Shown: positions 1 to 13,305, counted from the first letter of the stretch. The stretch is DNA of 64,000 bases from Flaccisagitta enflata (GCA_965153355.1 OZ231127.1:27714001-27778000), one strand, 5' to 3'. Notes: a model not told the origin generated them from the letters alone. Numbers and translations: made by a program.

Positions 1-535
1 AAAGCGGCAAAGTCGTCACTTTGCTGATAGCCCGGGATAAACCTCGTCATTCAGGTCGAGCCCTACTAGAAAAATTTTTTTTCATAAAAAGGTGTGTTAT
101 CCCTTAACTTAAGAGATGAAAAAAGTTTCATACCCTTGTAGGGCTGGGGTCAATTTTTATTTTCTACTTTTTTGTTCTGTACATGTTGAGACTAAAACCA
201 GGAAATATGTTGCAATAATTGGTGTGACACAAGTAATGAAATCGACCCAGCCCACAATCCACTGCTTTTTGACAATTTTTTCATGATTCATAAGTGGAAC
301 GAACATAAAATGTTGGTGTAAAATTATCCGATGCTGACATTTCTTCCTCCTAACGGTTCCTTAGTAGCTCAAGTTTTTTTCTTCCTTTCTTTGATTTTCT
401 CTTTCGTCGGAGTATTTTTCATTTGATACTGGATATAAAGCAAGATTTTATTCATTTGAACAAATTAATTGATGGACGTGAATGCGCTTGGGCGTGAGAA
501 TGCGTCAGGACCAACGCCGATGATAAGAGGTGGGG

Positions 536-621
<86 letters not shown>

Positions 622-628
622 GAGAGAC

Positions 629-669
<41 letters not shown>

Positions 670-680
670 TAGAACGACAC
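1..680. repeat. Direct duplication, copy 1 (left part off-window)
   Basis: Matches 7347-8070 almost base for base from the first base of the window, so the true left edge lies outside. Differences seen are a 5-base insertion and one substitution near 107-115, and the length of the (GA)n tract. The homology runs through the (GA)n/(GACA)n tract and the AACGACACGC spacer at about 673-682 and is lost in the second GA run. No ORF other than repeat translation is present. Confidence 0.9.

Positions 681-757
<77 letters not shown>
540..757. repeat. Compound (GT)/(GA)n/(GACA)n/(GA)n microsatellite
   Basis: Uninterrupted GA dinucleotides at about 548-605, GACA tetranucleotides at 603-668, then GA again at 682-755. 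Overlapping Ser-Leu or Arg-Glu open frames are artefacts of the repeat. Confidence 0.97.
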
Positions 758-1610
<853 letters not shown>

Positions 1611-1633
1611 GTTAAGGACATTGCATTCGCGCC

Positions 1634-1680
1634 AATATGTGTGAAAGCATAGGTCATCGACCCCTTTGGGGCCGCTGCCC
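1634..1680 (+). mobile_element. Solo right end of a type-C foldback element
   Basis: Carries the type-C end signature GTGAAAGCATAGGTCATCG, then CCCCTTTGGGGCCGCTGCCC, followed by an A-run, as at 16300-16340 and 36570-36612. No matching left end or minisatellite core lies nearby, so it is a truncated copy. It sits just downstream of a GA tract and about 55 bp upstream of a type-A element. Confidence 0.75.
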
Positions 1681-1735
1681 AAAAAAGAATAAAGGCGAAA
1701 AAGTGGAAACAGGGATTAAGAATGATAGAAAGAAA

Positions 1736-2163
1736 CAAGTCATCCAAGGATCGCACATGGTCAGCGTTACCCGATGCCCTGCTTGGAGTGATTAGCTGAA
1801 GAATTAGAGTGAGAGCAGGGCAGCGGCCCCAAAGGGCCGATGTCCTGTAGGACACAGGGGTGAATTTCCATACGTCCCGAGAGGGCATATTTGAGGCCTT
1901 AGAGCAGTTTTCCATGATATTCGATGGGAATTTTTCACTTTTTTATTTCTAGTCAGTTTGCCATGTTATTCAATAGGAAATATACATTTTTTACTTTTTT
2001 CGTCAAATTTCCATGTTATTCAATGGGAAATTTGCATTTCATCAATTTCCCATATTATTCAATGGGAATTTGAGGTTTCAATATGAAGTTTTTTTTTAGG
2101 GGGGGACGTATGGAAATTCATCCCTGTATCCTACAGGACATCGGCCCTTAGGGGCCGCTGCCC
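1736..2163 (+). mobile_element. Type-A foldback element, copy A1
   Basis: Order of parts: the outer leader CAAGTCATCCAAGGAT; the shared box GGTCAGCGTTACCCG; TGCCCTGCT paired with AGCAGGGCA; the left terminal repeat from 1818 (GGGCAGCGGCCCC); then TGTCCTGTAGGACACAGG. The core is about four imperfect ~45-50 bp units containing CCATGTTATTCAATGGGAA. The right terminal repeat (2102-2163) is the inverse of the left and ends GGGGCCGCTGCCC followed by AAAAA. A G7 run (about 2099-2105) precedes the right repeat. There is no coding capacity. An (AAAG)n tract follows directly. Confidence 0.85.
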
Positions 2164-2194
2164 AAAAAGGAAAGAAAAAAAGAAAAAGAGAAAA

Positions 2195-2212
2195 AAAGAA
2201 AGAAAGAGAGAG

Positions 2213-2279
<67 letters not shown>

Positions 2280-2435
2280 ATGAAGGAAAGAAAGAAAGAG
2301 AGAAACAAACGAAGAAAAATGAATAAGAAACAAAAAAAAGAAAAAAACGAAAGAAAGAATGAAACGAAAGATTGTGAGAAAGAAGAAAAAGAAAAAAATG
2401 TATAGACTTACTGGAGAAAGAAAGAAAGAAATTGA

Positions 2436-2526
<91 letters not shown>

Positions 2527-2530
2527 GAAA
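2195..2530. repeat. (AAAG)n microsatellites
   Basis: Two GAAA/AAAG tracts (about 2200-2310 and 2417-2527) with degenerate purine sequence between them. They start directly after the right end of type-A element A1. Confidence 0.95.
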
Positions 2531-2792
2531 AAAATCTAGGGTGAAGGGAGAAAGCGGGAGAAAGCGGGGCAAAGAAAGAATGGAAAGAATATCAAATAAA
2601 AGAAAGTCGAGTAGAGACGTGAAAAAATGTGGTCGTAAATGTTGTAAATCGAAGTCGTTTGCATGACGACTTTCAACGTCTTTCGGCGTCTTTCAGCTTC
2701 GCTCGCCGTCGTCTTACGGCGTCTGGGTGCGTTCACAGAGAACTTACTGTTTAGAGATATTCTGTCTACAATAGCGAAAAATTATTGTTCTT

Positions 2793-2962
2793 TTTTAGTC
2801 GCGTGCTACGCGACTCTACACCACGCTTTGTCCATCGGTTGGTCGGTCACACTTTACTTTTTTATGTCTTTTTTCTATGACCATTCTGCTCTTGCCCAAA
2901 TGCTCTGGTGACCTAAAATTTGGCCCTTGCCCACCCGCACGCGACTGTATCCGGCCTTGTTT
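2793..2962 (+). mobile_element. SGC short foldback repeat, type I
   Basis: Begins TTTTAGTCGCGTGCTACGCG (a hairpin-forming GTCGCG palindrome), continues CGACTCTACA, then a GGTT/GGTC-rich segment and an internal T-rich part. It ends with CCCGCACGCGACTGTATCC and GGCCTTGTT. The same order recurs in inverted orientation at 8991-9196, 32675-32847 and 50285-50440. It is non-coding; I have no family name for it. Confidence 0.8.
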
Positions 2963-4030
2963 TTTTTTTGTTTTTTTTTTTTTCAAAAATGAATTTCGAC
3001 ATTCTTATTTGCCTGCTTCCAAAAAATGCTTGATTTAGTTATTCCAGCGCAACCCGACCGCTGTGAAACCGGTTGCGGTCATATTATTAGATGGTATTTT
3101 GAGTGTTATTCAATAACCTTGGGGAGCATCCTTGAGGGTTGTGATAAGTTAACTTAGAGACATGGCAAGAAAAATGGATGAAATATTTTCATAAAATGGA
3201 ACATCTATTCACATCTCTCTTCAGAGGACGTTAATATTTAATAAATAGTACTCCATAAAAATGAGAAATGAGATCATCCAGTAACAAGAGCGAAAAAAAA
3301 CGCAACACACGTGATTGAGGCCTGACGCCCGGTCGGAGTTAGCAAGGCGCGGTGCCTCGACTCGACGCCATTCGCCGTCGTTTGAATTCAAAAACCCTCC
3401 TTCGCTTTTGTGTCCCATTCCAATGCAGACGACGGACGGATGGATCCCCGACAGATGCCGAGAGACAGAGCAAACAACGTCAACCATCGCAAAGACACTA
3501 ACGTGTTGTATTGAGTATTCTACTTCATTGTAGATGGTGTGTTGAAACTACAGTAAAAAATAGTTCTAACGAACACGCCTGTAACGAAATTTCGCCTATA
3601 ATGAAGTGAACATTTAGTCCTTGTACAAAGAATAGCTTTTATTTCATAAGCTGGCTGTAAAATTAACTGTCTACAGCATGACATCTTGTTAGTCTCTTGG
3701 AGTTCGTTATTATAATTCCTAAAAGCAATGTCAACTATTCAATACAGACATTTGGATCTTCAACTGATGCCAAAGGGCATGAAAAACAACGTCTTTCTCC
3801 CTTGTTTTTATCTATACAATTGCAAGTTTTCTTATCATGAATGAAATTTGTTAAAGGAGGGGGGGAGGGTGAAAGCGGGAGAGAAGGCTGAGGTTTTTTC
3901 ATTGGAAATAACGCCAATATCGTTCGTCGTATAATATTTTTTTCTTCATGATAAATTTTAGAATATTGTATGCCAAGAAATTAATTTTCTTTTTCATTAT
4001 CTTTTTTCAATGTTTCCAGACATCTTCTTG
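2963..4030. other. Unique stretch, no gene recognised
   Basis: Short open frames only (88 codons or fewer), with no recognisable domain. 3550-3620 has a weak resemblance to degenerate Tc/pogo-type MITE ends, with direct and inverse AACGAA words, but no boundaries could be set. Confidence 0.4.
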
Positions 4031-4128
4031 TCCTTCTTCTTCTTCTTCTTCTTCTTCTTCTTCTTCTTCTTCTTCTTCTTCTTCTCCTTCTTCTTCTTCT
4101 TCTTCTTCTTCTTCTTCTCCGTCTTCGT
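4031..4128. repeat. (TTC)n microsatellite
   Basis: TTC/CTT trinucleotides interrupted by single TCC units. The Ser-rich and Lys-rich open frames across it are repeat translations. Confidence 0.97.
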
Positions 4129-4724
4129 CTTTTTCTTCATTTTTTCTGCAGTCATCTTTTTCCATGTTTGGCACGTTTTCAAGTGAGTTCCTCCCCTCAA
4201 ATTCTACAGAGAGAAAAAAACAAACTTTTTCATCCCTTCTCCGTCTAAAATAACATTTTCACAACATAGCTAAACTTAGTGATTCACGAGTCATGACTTT
4301 TATGTCGGTTGCCTCTATTTTGTGCACACAATATTTAGGTGCGCCTCTCATAACAACGCCTATTAGTTTCTGGATTGTTGGTCCATCAAACTAACTTTTG
4401 CTCATCCTGATATTGCATCGTTTTATTTTGAAGACCCCCGTAAAAAAAAAACGCGATCCCGTTATTTACTACTCTCGCATTTGAAAAAAAAGTGTTGCAA
4501 CTGATGGGTAATAACGTATAACTGCATCGTTAGCCACGCTTCCATCGTCCGCCCTTTGATCCTGGTCAGCCATGCTTCGTTACCTCACAGACGCCCCAAC
4601 TTAAGCCAGGATAAACCCAACAATGACCTTTGGACTCGACCTTTGACCTTTCTAAGTGTATGGGGAAAAGGATGACCGGTCACGCAACGATGGACATGGA
4701 CGGAGGAAGGAAGAATAAAGGGAG

Positions 4725-4726
<2 letters not shown>
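4129..4726. other. Unique stretch, nothing recognised
   Basis: No repeat, RNA gene or protein domain could be supported here. Confidence 0.4.
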
Positions 4727-5033
<307 letters not shown>

Positions 5034-5398
5034 ACACAATGGTGCTTTGTTAAGCGTGATATTCACGGGACTAAAAACGATTTTTTGAACAAAATCTTAC
5101 ACAAAAGGAACTCGCTTCCATATAACATAATTCCACCTATAACAGATGAAATTCGTTAGCCCCTTGAAATCCGTTAAAGCGGGATTCCACTGACATTCGA
5201 CGGCATTCAGTTGAGTAATGAGCGTGAGTCTAACCTCGAATTTCTCAACTTGCGTACTTTATTTTACGCTTTATTTCACTTCTCTCGACTTTTTTTTTCT
5301 TCTTTCATTCTTGCAACATTGCTGCCATGTTCCCATATTTTCTCTGTTGTTGTCTTCTTACTCCCCGTTTTTTCCACTTTCTTCCTCGTCTTCTTTTT

Positions 5399-6332
5399 GG
5401 GCAGCGGCCCCGGAAAGGCCGATGACCTATGATTCCACATAGGGCAATTTTGTTTCTCAGTCTTTTTCGTCCCCCCCCCAGCCATTCTAGGACTCAAATG
5501 ATCCCTTCCAGACCTCAAATCAGCCATCTCAAGCCTGAATAGCAGCCCAAAGGCAGTAAGTGGTCAGCGATGCCTGCGCCCTGCTTGAGTAGCGTGTGTT
5601 AAGCTGAGGGGGAGCAAGGCAGTGGCCCCAAAAGGGACTAATTCCTGTAGAACACAGGGGGAATCTGTCCGTCCGTCTGCCCGTCTGTCCGTTCGTCCGT
5701 AGAACACAGGGGGACTTTCGTTCGTCCTGCCTGAAGAAGTGGATGAGATGCTATAGAGGACTGACTGAGAATGCCAATTGGAAGCTTGAGAGGGCTGATT
5801 TGAAGCTTGGGAGAGCTGGATTGAGGCTTGAAAGGTCAGAGGACTCATTTGAAGCCTGAGAGCAATAAATTGAGGCTTAGATGGCTGATTTGAGGCCTGA
5901 GAGGCCAGGTAAGCCTGAGAATTTGGATTTGAGGCCCAAGAGGCCTAATTTGAGGCCTGAGAGGCCAGATTTGTGGCCTGCGAGGCCTGAGAGGTCAGAT
6001 ATGAGGCCTGAGAGGCCAGATTTGTGGCCTGAGAGGCCAGATTTGAGGCCTGAGAAGCCAGATTTGAGGCCTGAGAGGCCCAATTTCAGACTGGAGAGGC
6101 CAGATTTCAGTCCTTAGCGGCCAGATTTCAGGCCTGAGGGGCCTGATGAGGAGGGGGGGACAAACAAACAAACGAACAAACAAACTAAAGTCCCCCTGTG
6201 TTCTACAGGATTTCATCCCCTTTGGGGCCGCTGCCCAAAAAAAAACCTTGCAGACCTGAATCAAGCCGGTCAGGACTCAAATCAGCCTTATGTGGAATCA
6301 TAGGTCATCAGCCCCTCTGGGGGCGCTACCCC
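5399..6332 (+). mobile_element. Type-C-ended foldback carrying a nested type-B element
   Basis: The outer ends are inverse copies. The left end (5399-5440) has GGGCAGCGGCCCCGG and GATGACCTATGATTCCACAT; the right end (6290-6332) has ATGTGGAATCATAGGTCATC and GGGGGCGCTACCCC. A C9 run near 5472 matches the poly(G) tract of other family members. The interior is split by the complete type-B element at 5560-6236, so this appears to be an older element with a younger relative inserted. Confidence 0.7.
5560..6236 (+). mobile_element. Type-B foldback element, copy B1
   Basis: Shared left module GTGGTCAGCGATGCC at 5560 and an imperfect GCCCTGCT/AGCAAGGC pair. The left terminal repeat starts near 5618 (GGCAGTGGCCCC) with CCTGTAGAACACAGGGGGA. 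The core (about 5880-6150) is a tandem array of 20-21 bp units of the form GCCTGAGAGGCCAGATTTGA. Near the right end come a G7 run and then the inverse terminal repeat ending GGGGCCGCTGCCC. The repetitive open frames (RPERPDL units) are minisatellite translations. Confidence 0.8.
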
Positions 6333-6411
6333 ATTAACTCAACATCACAATAACAGATGATGTAAATGGGTTAATGGGAACCGCTGTCCATATGACGCTA
6401 AAGCTCTTTTT

Positions 6412-6511
6412 TCTTTCTTCTTCTTCTTCTTCTTCTTCTTCTTCTTCTTCTTCTTCTTCTTCTTCTTCTTCTTCTTCTTCTTCTTCTTCTTCTTCTTCAT
6501 CTTCTTCTTCA
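6412..6511. repeat. (TTC)n microsatellite
   Basis: Nearly pure TTC, close to the right end of the 5399-6332 foldback. It is followed to about 6800 by degenerate T/C-rich sequence (TTTC, TTCC). Confidence 0.97.
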
Positions 6512-7346
6512 AAATATCCTTTTCCTTCAGCTTTCCCATTTCTCCATAAGTTTTTCTTTTTCTTTTTCTTTTTCTTCATTGATTCATTTTTTGTTTCGTT
6601 TTTTTTTTCTTCTGAATAGAATTCTTTCTTTGTTTCTTTCCTTGTTTCTTTTTCCTTTGTTACTTCGTGTGTTTGCTTGTTTGTTTGAATATAACTTTTT
6701 TCTTTCCTTCTTTCATTGATTCTTTCGTTTTTTCCTTTCTCTCTTTCTCTCTTTCTTTCTTCCTTTCTTTCTTTCTTCCTTCCTTTTTTTTACTTTTCTT
6801 TTTTCTTTCCACTTCTTTTCCCACCCTTTGATTGTCAATTTCCGCTGCTTTTCTTCCTCCTGGCACAACTGAGGCTTTTCTTCTTTTTTTTTCACTTCGA
6901 ATCTGATTTTTCCAAAACGGTTTATACTTTGATGCAATACACTCCCCTTGATTGCCTTCAATTTTCTTGCTCAGTCCAGTGATTTCTAGAATATTTTAAC
7001 AATGTTTCAAAACATCCATAATACAGGGTGTATCATGCCAAATCAGATATAAGAAAACGATGGCTTTCTGCTTCTAAAAGTGCAAAAATAATTTTGAAAT
7101 AAGATTCAATGAGCACGTGAGCTCCGGTTTTTTGTGTAAAAATTTCATGGGTGTGGGTCAAATGTTCTAGCCTCAACATCAATTTGAAGTAAATTGAGCA
7201 TTTAGAGGAAAAGCACTTTTGACAAGATTTTGATTCTGAAAGTTTTATTTTTTGGAATTGCTCTTATTTCTAAACGGCTTAAGAAGGCCTATCGATCATG
7301 AGATTTTTTTACAGGGAGACCTTGAGAGGGCCTATTATACTGCCCT
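6512..7346. other. Pyrimidine-rich then unique sequence, nothing recognised
   Basis: To about 6800 it is degenerate (TTTC)n. After that it is AT-rich unique sequence without a supported gene. An ACAGGGTGTATCA word at about 7023 looks like a transposon end, but no partner was found. Confidence 0.4.
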
Positions 7347-8222
<876 letters not shown>

Positions 8223-8757
8223 GATAGACAATAAGTTTGGACAACAGTCCGATGTTCTGATAAACTAACACATCAATTGACGAAGCAAAACGTTGCTGCT
8301 TCGATGTGATACTCAAAAGTATGATTGCAATAGGTTGGAGTATTGCAATGCCTCTATGTGAATTGAATCGCGCTAACGCAGAAACCGTGGGCAAGAAAAG
8401 CTATGCCTTGAACAACTGAAAATTGCCAAAAAGGTAAATAACAAGAATCGTCTGGACAATGGGGGTATAAAGATGCAATGTTTGAAATATTCCAAAATGC
8501 TTTTACAAATGTTTATGTTCTCATTCAGGTCTTTTCCTGGCGATAGCCTTGGGCCGAAATCTATATCGGGTGAGTTATTCTTGCAAATTAGATATGGTAA
8601 GAACTAAGAAGTATCTTTTTATACAGCCTCATACACCTATAGAAAGTTGTCTCTCCGTCTCTGGTTCATCTCCAATTCGACTGTGGGTCTGCCGCTTAAC
8701 CTGTTAGAAATACAGTTAAACCCGCTATAACTGACCCTAGATATAAAACAAGTGACA
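8223..8757. other. Unique stretch, nothing recognised
   Basis: No gene supported. ACCCGCTATAACTGACC near 8720 resembles degenerate pogo/Tc-type MITE ends but stands alone. Confidence 0.35.
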
Positions 8758-8990
8758 CTGGGTCACAATATTGTTGCGGACGGGTGGCATGGGAAATCCA
8801 AGCCCCCTCCTACAAACTCCCTCACACATGCACACACAACTGCAGCACAAAAAATGCGCTTTTTTTTTTTGCATTTTCAACTCGACCGTGACGGACCATT
8901 GGACCAATGGACAATGGACCAACGGGCGGACCAACAGATGGACTGACGGACGGATTTTAAAGCCTATTATCGAGTTGCGTGTCCACAATT
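8758..8990 (-). mobile_element. SGC short repeat, type II
   Basis: In this orientation it begins GGGTCACAATATTGTTGCGG and CGGGTGGC. It then has an A/C-rich part with CACACACAACTGCAGCA, a run of GGAC/GGACCAA units, and a GAGTTGCGTGTCCACAATTA end. The same type recurs at 50054-50284 and, inverted, at 11028-11198. It abuts a type I copy directly, as at 50 kb. Confidence 0.75.
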
Positions 8991-9196
8991 AACAAGGCCG
9001 GATACACGGCTACCGAAGTCGCGTGCGGGTGGGCAGGGGCCATATTTGAGGTCACCAGACCATTTTGGCAGGAGAAGTGAGGTCAGAGAAATAAAATCAT
9101 AAAAAAAGTAAGGTGTGACCGACCAACCAACCGACCGACCAACCAACTGACCGACGGACAAAGCGGGTTGTAGAGTTGCGTGCACGCGACTAAAAA
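8991..9196 (-). mobile_element. SGC short foldback repeat, type I
   Basis: Reads AACAAGGCCGGATACACGGC, AAGTCGCGTGCGGGTGGGC, a CCAA/CCGA-rich segment, and GTTGCGTGCACGCGACTAAA. The terminal 16 bases are close to a perfect palindrome. It is the best preserved type I copy in the window. Confidence 0.82.
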
Positions 9197-9562
9197 AAAG
9201 TTTTTTTTTTCCATGAGTCGTAACTAAGTAGTTTGGTTTTCAAACTTCTCTTTGCTCCTTTCAGGAACGTTTATTTCTGCAACAGCCCCCCCCCCCCCCC
9301 CATCGAAAAAAAAGTTACAACAACAACAATGAAAAGAAGGAAAGGGCACCAAAGATTGGACTTCTGGCTGATTGCCCCTTAAATATCTTGTCGCGTACCC
9401 TAATTTCTATTATTCCTATAAGTGATTTTGGAATATTTCTGTGTTATTATGAAATCATGTAATTTACCGACAATGTGTTATAGTGAAACACGTAGCTTGA
9501 AATTGTTGCCCTCTAAGGCTTGTTCACGTTGAAGCAAACGCGCACATGCATGCATGCACGCA

Positions 9563-9664
<102 letters not shown>

Positions 9665-9704
9665 GCTTGATAGGTTTATCTCTCTCTAAAAAGATAGATA
9701 AATA

Positions 9705-10296
9705 CAGTACGATGGGAGCAAAGACGACCTATACTGGAGGATAGATTTTAGGTATTTTGATCTTATTTGATTTATAAAAAATTGAGATTTATGCTAATGA
9801 AAGGTTGCTTTATTACTTGAATATGTTAGCTTTTCTTATTCTTCAACTTGTGATTTGACTTCCGGACTTCATTTTTCAGCGTTTTAACCTAGCCCATTAG
9901 ATCAGGCTAAAAATCTTTTAAAATCTTGAAAAAAAATCAGCTCAATAGGACTATTTTTACTGGTTTTACAGCTATTTTTCAAGAAGAAGAATCATGTAAA
10001 TTGATATCTGGGCGAAGCTTAAAACACATAAAACCTGTAAAAATGGTCCGATTGAGTTGATTTTTTTCAAAATTGTATAAAATTTTCTGCGTGATTTGAT
10101 GAGCTAGGTAAGAACATTGAAAAATGAAATCCTGATGAAGTCAAGTCACAAGTTGAAAAATAAGAGAAGCCGATATATTTAAACAATAAAGCAACCATTA
10201 ACAAACATAGATCTTGATTTTTTTTATGCATCAAATAAAATCAAAATACCTAAAATCAATCCTCCAGTCTAGGTCGTCTTTGCTCCCATCGTACTG
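9705..10296. mobile_element. Foldback MITE with TA target duplication
   Basis: The left end is CAGTACGATGGGAGCAAAGA after TA (9703-9704); the right end is the inverse (TCTTTGCTCCCATCGTACTG) followed by TA (10297-10298). The arms continue imperfectly inward, for example CTTGTGATTTGACTTC against GAAGTCAAGTCACAAG. TA duplication with ends starting CAG fits a non-autonomous Tc1/mariner-superfamily element. No ORF. Confidence 0.85.
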
Positions 10297-10346
10297 TACT
10301 CAATTGATGTAGAGTTGGGGTAGCCCGTGATTGGTCGATAGATAAA

Positions 10347-10347
10347 T

Positions 10348-10378
<31 letters not shown>
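10347..10378. repeat. (GATA)n microsatellite
   Basis: Short GATA run. Confidence 0.9.
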
Positions 10379-10379
<1 letters not shown>

Positions 10380-10424
10380 ACCTACAGATTAGAAGAGGCC
10401 TTGATGCATCAGGATTATTGAGCA

Positions 10425-10758
10425 GTGTCCGTGGGTTGGTCACTCCGTTTGTTGGTTCATCATGTACGTCGAGTTTTGCGGTTTTATGTCGCTGGACCAG
10501 CCTGAGTGCCTGAATGGTCTTCTACATCAGTGCTCCTGCCCACCCATAAGCCTCGTTTTTATCACGTGCCACATGACTCTATAAGCCACGGGGGTTGTTG
10601 GTCTGTCTGTTGGTTGGTTGGTTCATTGGTCAGTCTCGTTTGTCAGAATTTTGCATTTTTTGCATCGTCGCTCCTACTAAAGTGCTTGAATGTCCTGTCA
10701 CATCACTGCCCCTGCCCACCCGCGACTATAATTGCCGTGTACCTGGCTGTACTTATTT
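10425..10758 (+). mobile_element. Two tandem SGC copies (first truncated)
   Basis: 10425-10554 carries only the GGTTGGT and GCTCCTGCCCACCC parts. 10555-10758 starts at CACGTGCCACATGACTCTA (a degenerate GTCGCG palindrome) and continues through GGTTGGTTGG, GCCCCTGCCCACCCGCGACT and GTGTACCTGGCTGT. Both are degenerate. Confidence 0.6.
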
Positions 10759-11027
10759 TTTTTCTATTGCTCCTCCAAGCTAGTGATCCAAGAAAACCTA
10801 CTTGAGGTTTTTTGAGGTACATAATGTTCATGCAAAGGTAAATGGGCACAGATTTGGAATCAGCACCACCAGGGCTATCTACTAAATTTTTTGTGCGCGA
10901 TTAAAAAATTTTCTATAGGCCATCTTAAGTTACAGATGCCAGATTGGTCCCAAATTAAAGCTTATCAATTTTTCTGAAAGTGTGAGAAGTGAGGTTCATA
11001 ATTTTCTATATTCAATCGCTCATTTGT
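10759..11027. other. Unique stretch, nothing recognised
   Basis: AT-rich, without a supported gene or repeat. Confidence 0.3.
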
Positions 11028-11198
11028 TTTTAGTTGCGGACATGCAACTTCATAAGAGGCTTTGTCCGTTGGTTATGATCGAGTCAAAAAGTGAAAAAGC
11101 TTTTTGTGTATTTTTGTGTTTGGGAGGGTGGGTATTGAGATGTGGATGGGTTTTGGACGTCCCTGCCCATCTGTTCGCTACAATATTGTGACCCCGCG
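11028..11198 (+). mobile_element. SGC short repeat, type II
   Basis: Begins TTTTAGTTGCGGACATGCAACT and ends GACGTCCCTGCCCATC, CAATATTGTGACCCCGCG, the inverse of the 50054 and 8758 copies. The middle is diverged. Confidence 0.65.
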
Positions 11199-11499
11199 TT
11201 ACTTGCTTATTTGGGATTGCTGAATTTGTTGAAAGAAAAGTCCGAGTAGAGATAGGGTTGTTCTATGCACTGAAGTTGGAAAACTTATTCCAACGTGAGA
11301 AAGAAGAAGTCGAAACTTGAAAGAAATTTGAAACGTGCAAATGTTCCACGTGTGAAAAAGCGAGGAGGTAAATCAGAGGGGGGAACCAGCTTAGGCCAAA
11401 TTTCGGACTAGAGTTAAAACTGAAACCACTTTAGTCAGATTTAGACTTGAGTGGAACAAAATTGGACATCCCTTTCATTTCTAACTGGAGTGGCTTTTG

Positions 11500-11600
11500 T
11501 TTTTAGTCTCGTGCTACGCGACTCTAGACTCCGCTTTGTTGGTCCGTCGGTCCGTTGGTCCGTCGGTCCGTCCGTCTGTCCGTCCGTCGGTTCTTTTTTA
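11500..11600 (+). mobile_element. SGC type I, 5' part only
   Basis: TTTTAGTCTCGTGCTACGCG and ACTCTAGACTCCGCTTTGT, then a GGTCCGTC/GTCCGTCC run. The CCCACCCG...GGCCTTGTT half is missing. Confidence 0.65.
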
Positions 11601-11828
11601 AAACCACTTTTTTTACCAATTATGAAAAAAAGATATCAAAATTCTAGTATGTAAGAGTAAAACAATTTATCATGAAAAATAATCAAGGATTGAAAAAAAA
11701 TTTAATTTGTCACTTGCTGTTTTGGTATTTTTAGAATTTAAAAAGACAAAATGATTATTTGAAAAAATAAAAAGATATCATTTTTGAGGATTTCTTATCT
11801 TATTATTTAAGAAAAATTTACAATTATA

Positions 11829-12438
11829 CTATCTAGCTCAAAAGTATAGAGGCAAGATAAGTATTAAATAATTTATTCAATAAATAATACATAATACAAT
11901 TCCGGAATACGTTTAATACTTAGTGTGCCCTCCCTGGGCATCAACAACCGCCTTCATACGCCTCGGCATGCTTTCGTAGAGAGATTTGAGGTAAGACGGC
12001 GTGATCTTCTCCCAGACTTTGAAGCAATTTTTTTCAGCCCTGTAGCCAACGTCGCACGTTCTTTGCTTTGTAGCTGCTTCATTTGTATCCAGAGCGATTC
12101 GATGGGGTTCAGATCAGGGCTGTTTCCTAGCCAACCACCGAAGAGTTTGACGCCGTGTTGGGTGTGCCATTGCTTCGTCGTAGCGGCGCAATGCGCAGGC
12201 GCGCCATCTTCCATCAACTCGAATTTCCCGCGTCCGCGTTTTTTTGCCCTTTTCGATTTGGAGTGGCAATCTTGTTTGAGCTGTCATTTCTAAACGCTTT
12301 GACTTAGATGAACGCGGTTTGCGCCATTCGATCAGAAATTCGCTCTAGTTTCTGAATCTCACTAATTTTCTATCGATTTTTTATTCTAAGCAGAGATATT
12401 GTCCAAAATGTTTGCCTCTATACTTTTGAGCTAGATAG
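11829..12438 (-). mobile_element. Internally deleted Tc1/mariner-type element
   Basis: Terminal inverted repeats start CTATCTAGCTCAAAAGTATA at 11829 and are mirrored to 12438; both ends are flanked by TA (11827-11828, 12439-12440). The element is only 610 bp and keeps the C-terminal part of a transposase on the minus strand. The N-terminal DNA-binding region and the first catalytic Asp are gone, so any movement would need a transposase from elsewhere. A related 609-bp element lies at 58876-59484. Confidence 0.87.
11895..12217 (-). pseudogene. Tc1-like transposase C-terminal fragment (broken)
   Basis: Transposases of this family cut and rejoin DNA at element ends using a DDE/D triad. Visible here are MEDGAPAH, which contains the second catalytic Asp, and NSPDLNPIESLW, which contains the third acidic residue. 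I count 35 residues between them (a DD35E-like spacing). The family-typical C-terminus MPRRMKAVVDAQGGHTKY is readable on the same strand in a different frame, so there is a frameshift near 11975-11995. The upstream two thirds of the gene is absent. It is a clear family match but cannot be functional. Confidence 0.85.
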
Positions 12439-12553
12439 TAGATTGTATAAAAACATGACATAAAAAAATGAAGAGTGATGCAAATCAGATCTAAATCAGG
12501 CCCAAGAAACTTTCTTTTTGAAGTTTACTCAGAAACCACTCTAGTTAGAAGGG

Positions 12554-12556
<3 letters not shown>

Positions 12557-12642
<86 letters not shown>
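12557..12642. repeat. (GA)n microsatellite
   Basis: Pure GA, about 85 bp. Confidence 0.97.
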
Positions 12643-12643
<1 letters not shown>

Positions 12644-12704
12644 TTTCAAGAAGGTGTAACATGAATGAAGGAAAATGAAAACAGAAAAGAATAAGAAGAA
12701 TGAG

Positions 12705-12749
12705 GAGGAGAAGGAGAAGAAGAAGAAGAAGAAGAAGAAGAAGAAGAAG

Positions 12750-12780
<31 letters not shown>
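12705..12780. repeat. (GAA)n microsatellite
   Basis: Pure GAA apart from the first units. It ends about 20 bp before type-A element A2. Confidence 0.97.
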
Positions 12781-12781
<1 letters not shown>

Positions 12782-12798
12782 GATGAAAAAGATGAAAA

Positions 12799-13168
12799 GG
12801 ATCGCACATGGTCAGCGGTACCCGATGCCCTGCATAGAGTTATGGCTGAAGAGGTGGAGGGAGAGCAGTAGGACACAGGGGTGAATTTCCATATGTCCTG
12901 AGAGGGCATATTAGAGGCCTTTGAAGCAGTTTTCCATGATATTCAATGGGAGTTTTCTTTTTTTTTCAATTTCTCATCAATTTGCAATGTTATTGAATGA
13001 GAATTTCACATTTTTTTCATTTTTCATCAATTTTCCATGTTATTTAATGGGAAGTTTATATTTTATCATTCTCCTATGTTATTCAATGGGAATTTGAGGC
13101 TTGAGAAGCTGGGGGGGACGGTTCACCCCTGTGTCCTACAGGACATCGGTCCTTTGAGGCCGCTGCCC
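12799..13168 (+). mobile_element. Type-A foldback element, copy A2 (left end deleted)
   Basis: Begins GGATCGCACATGGTCAGCGG with TACCCGATGCCCTGC. The left terminal repeat is shortened: GAGAGCAG runs straight into TAGGACACAGGGGTG, so the GGGCAGCGGCCCC hairpin is missing. The core has ~50-bp ATTCAATGGGAA units and a G7 run. The right terminal repeat is complete and ends at 13168, followed by AAAAA and (GAA)n. GAA tracts lie on both sides. Confidence 0.82.
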
Positions 13169-13171
13169 AAA

Positions 13172-13273
13172 AAGGAGAAGAAAGAGAAGAAGAAGAAGAA
13201 GAAGAAGAAGAAGAAGAAGAAGAAGAAGAAGACGAAGAAAAAGAAAAAGAAAAAGAAAAAGAAAAAGAAGAAG

Positions 13274-13305
<32 letters not shown>

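Noticed and set aside
3540-3640. Pogo/Tigger-type MITE ends (also near 5100 and 8715)
   Set aside because: Words such as AACGAA and CCGCTATAACTGACC are suggestive, but no paired terminal repeat or TA duplication could be placed.
5618-6236. Hammerhead ribozyme in the foldback module (CCTGATGAGG near 6144)
   Set aside because: CTGATGA appears by chance next to the G run. The required GAAA core and three stems are absent.
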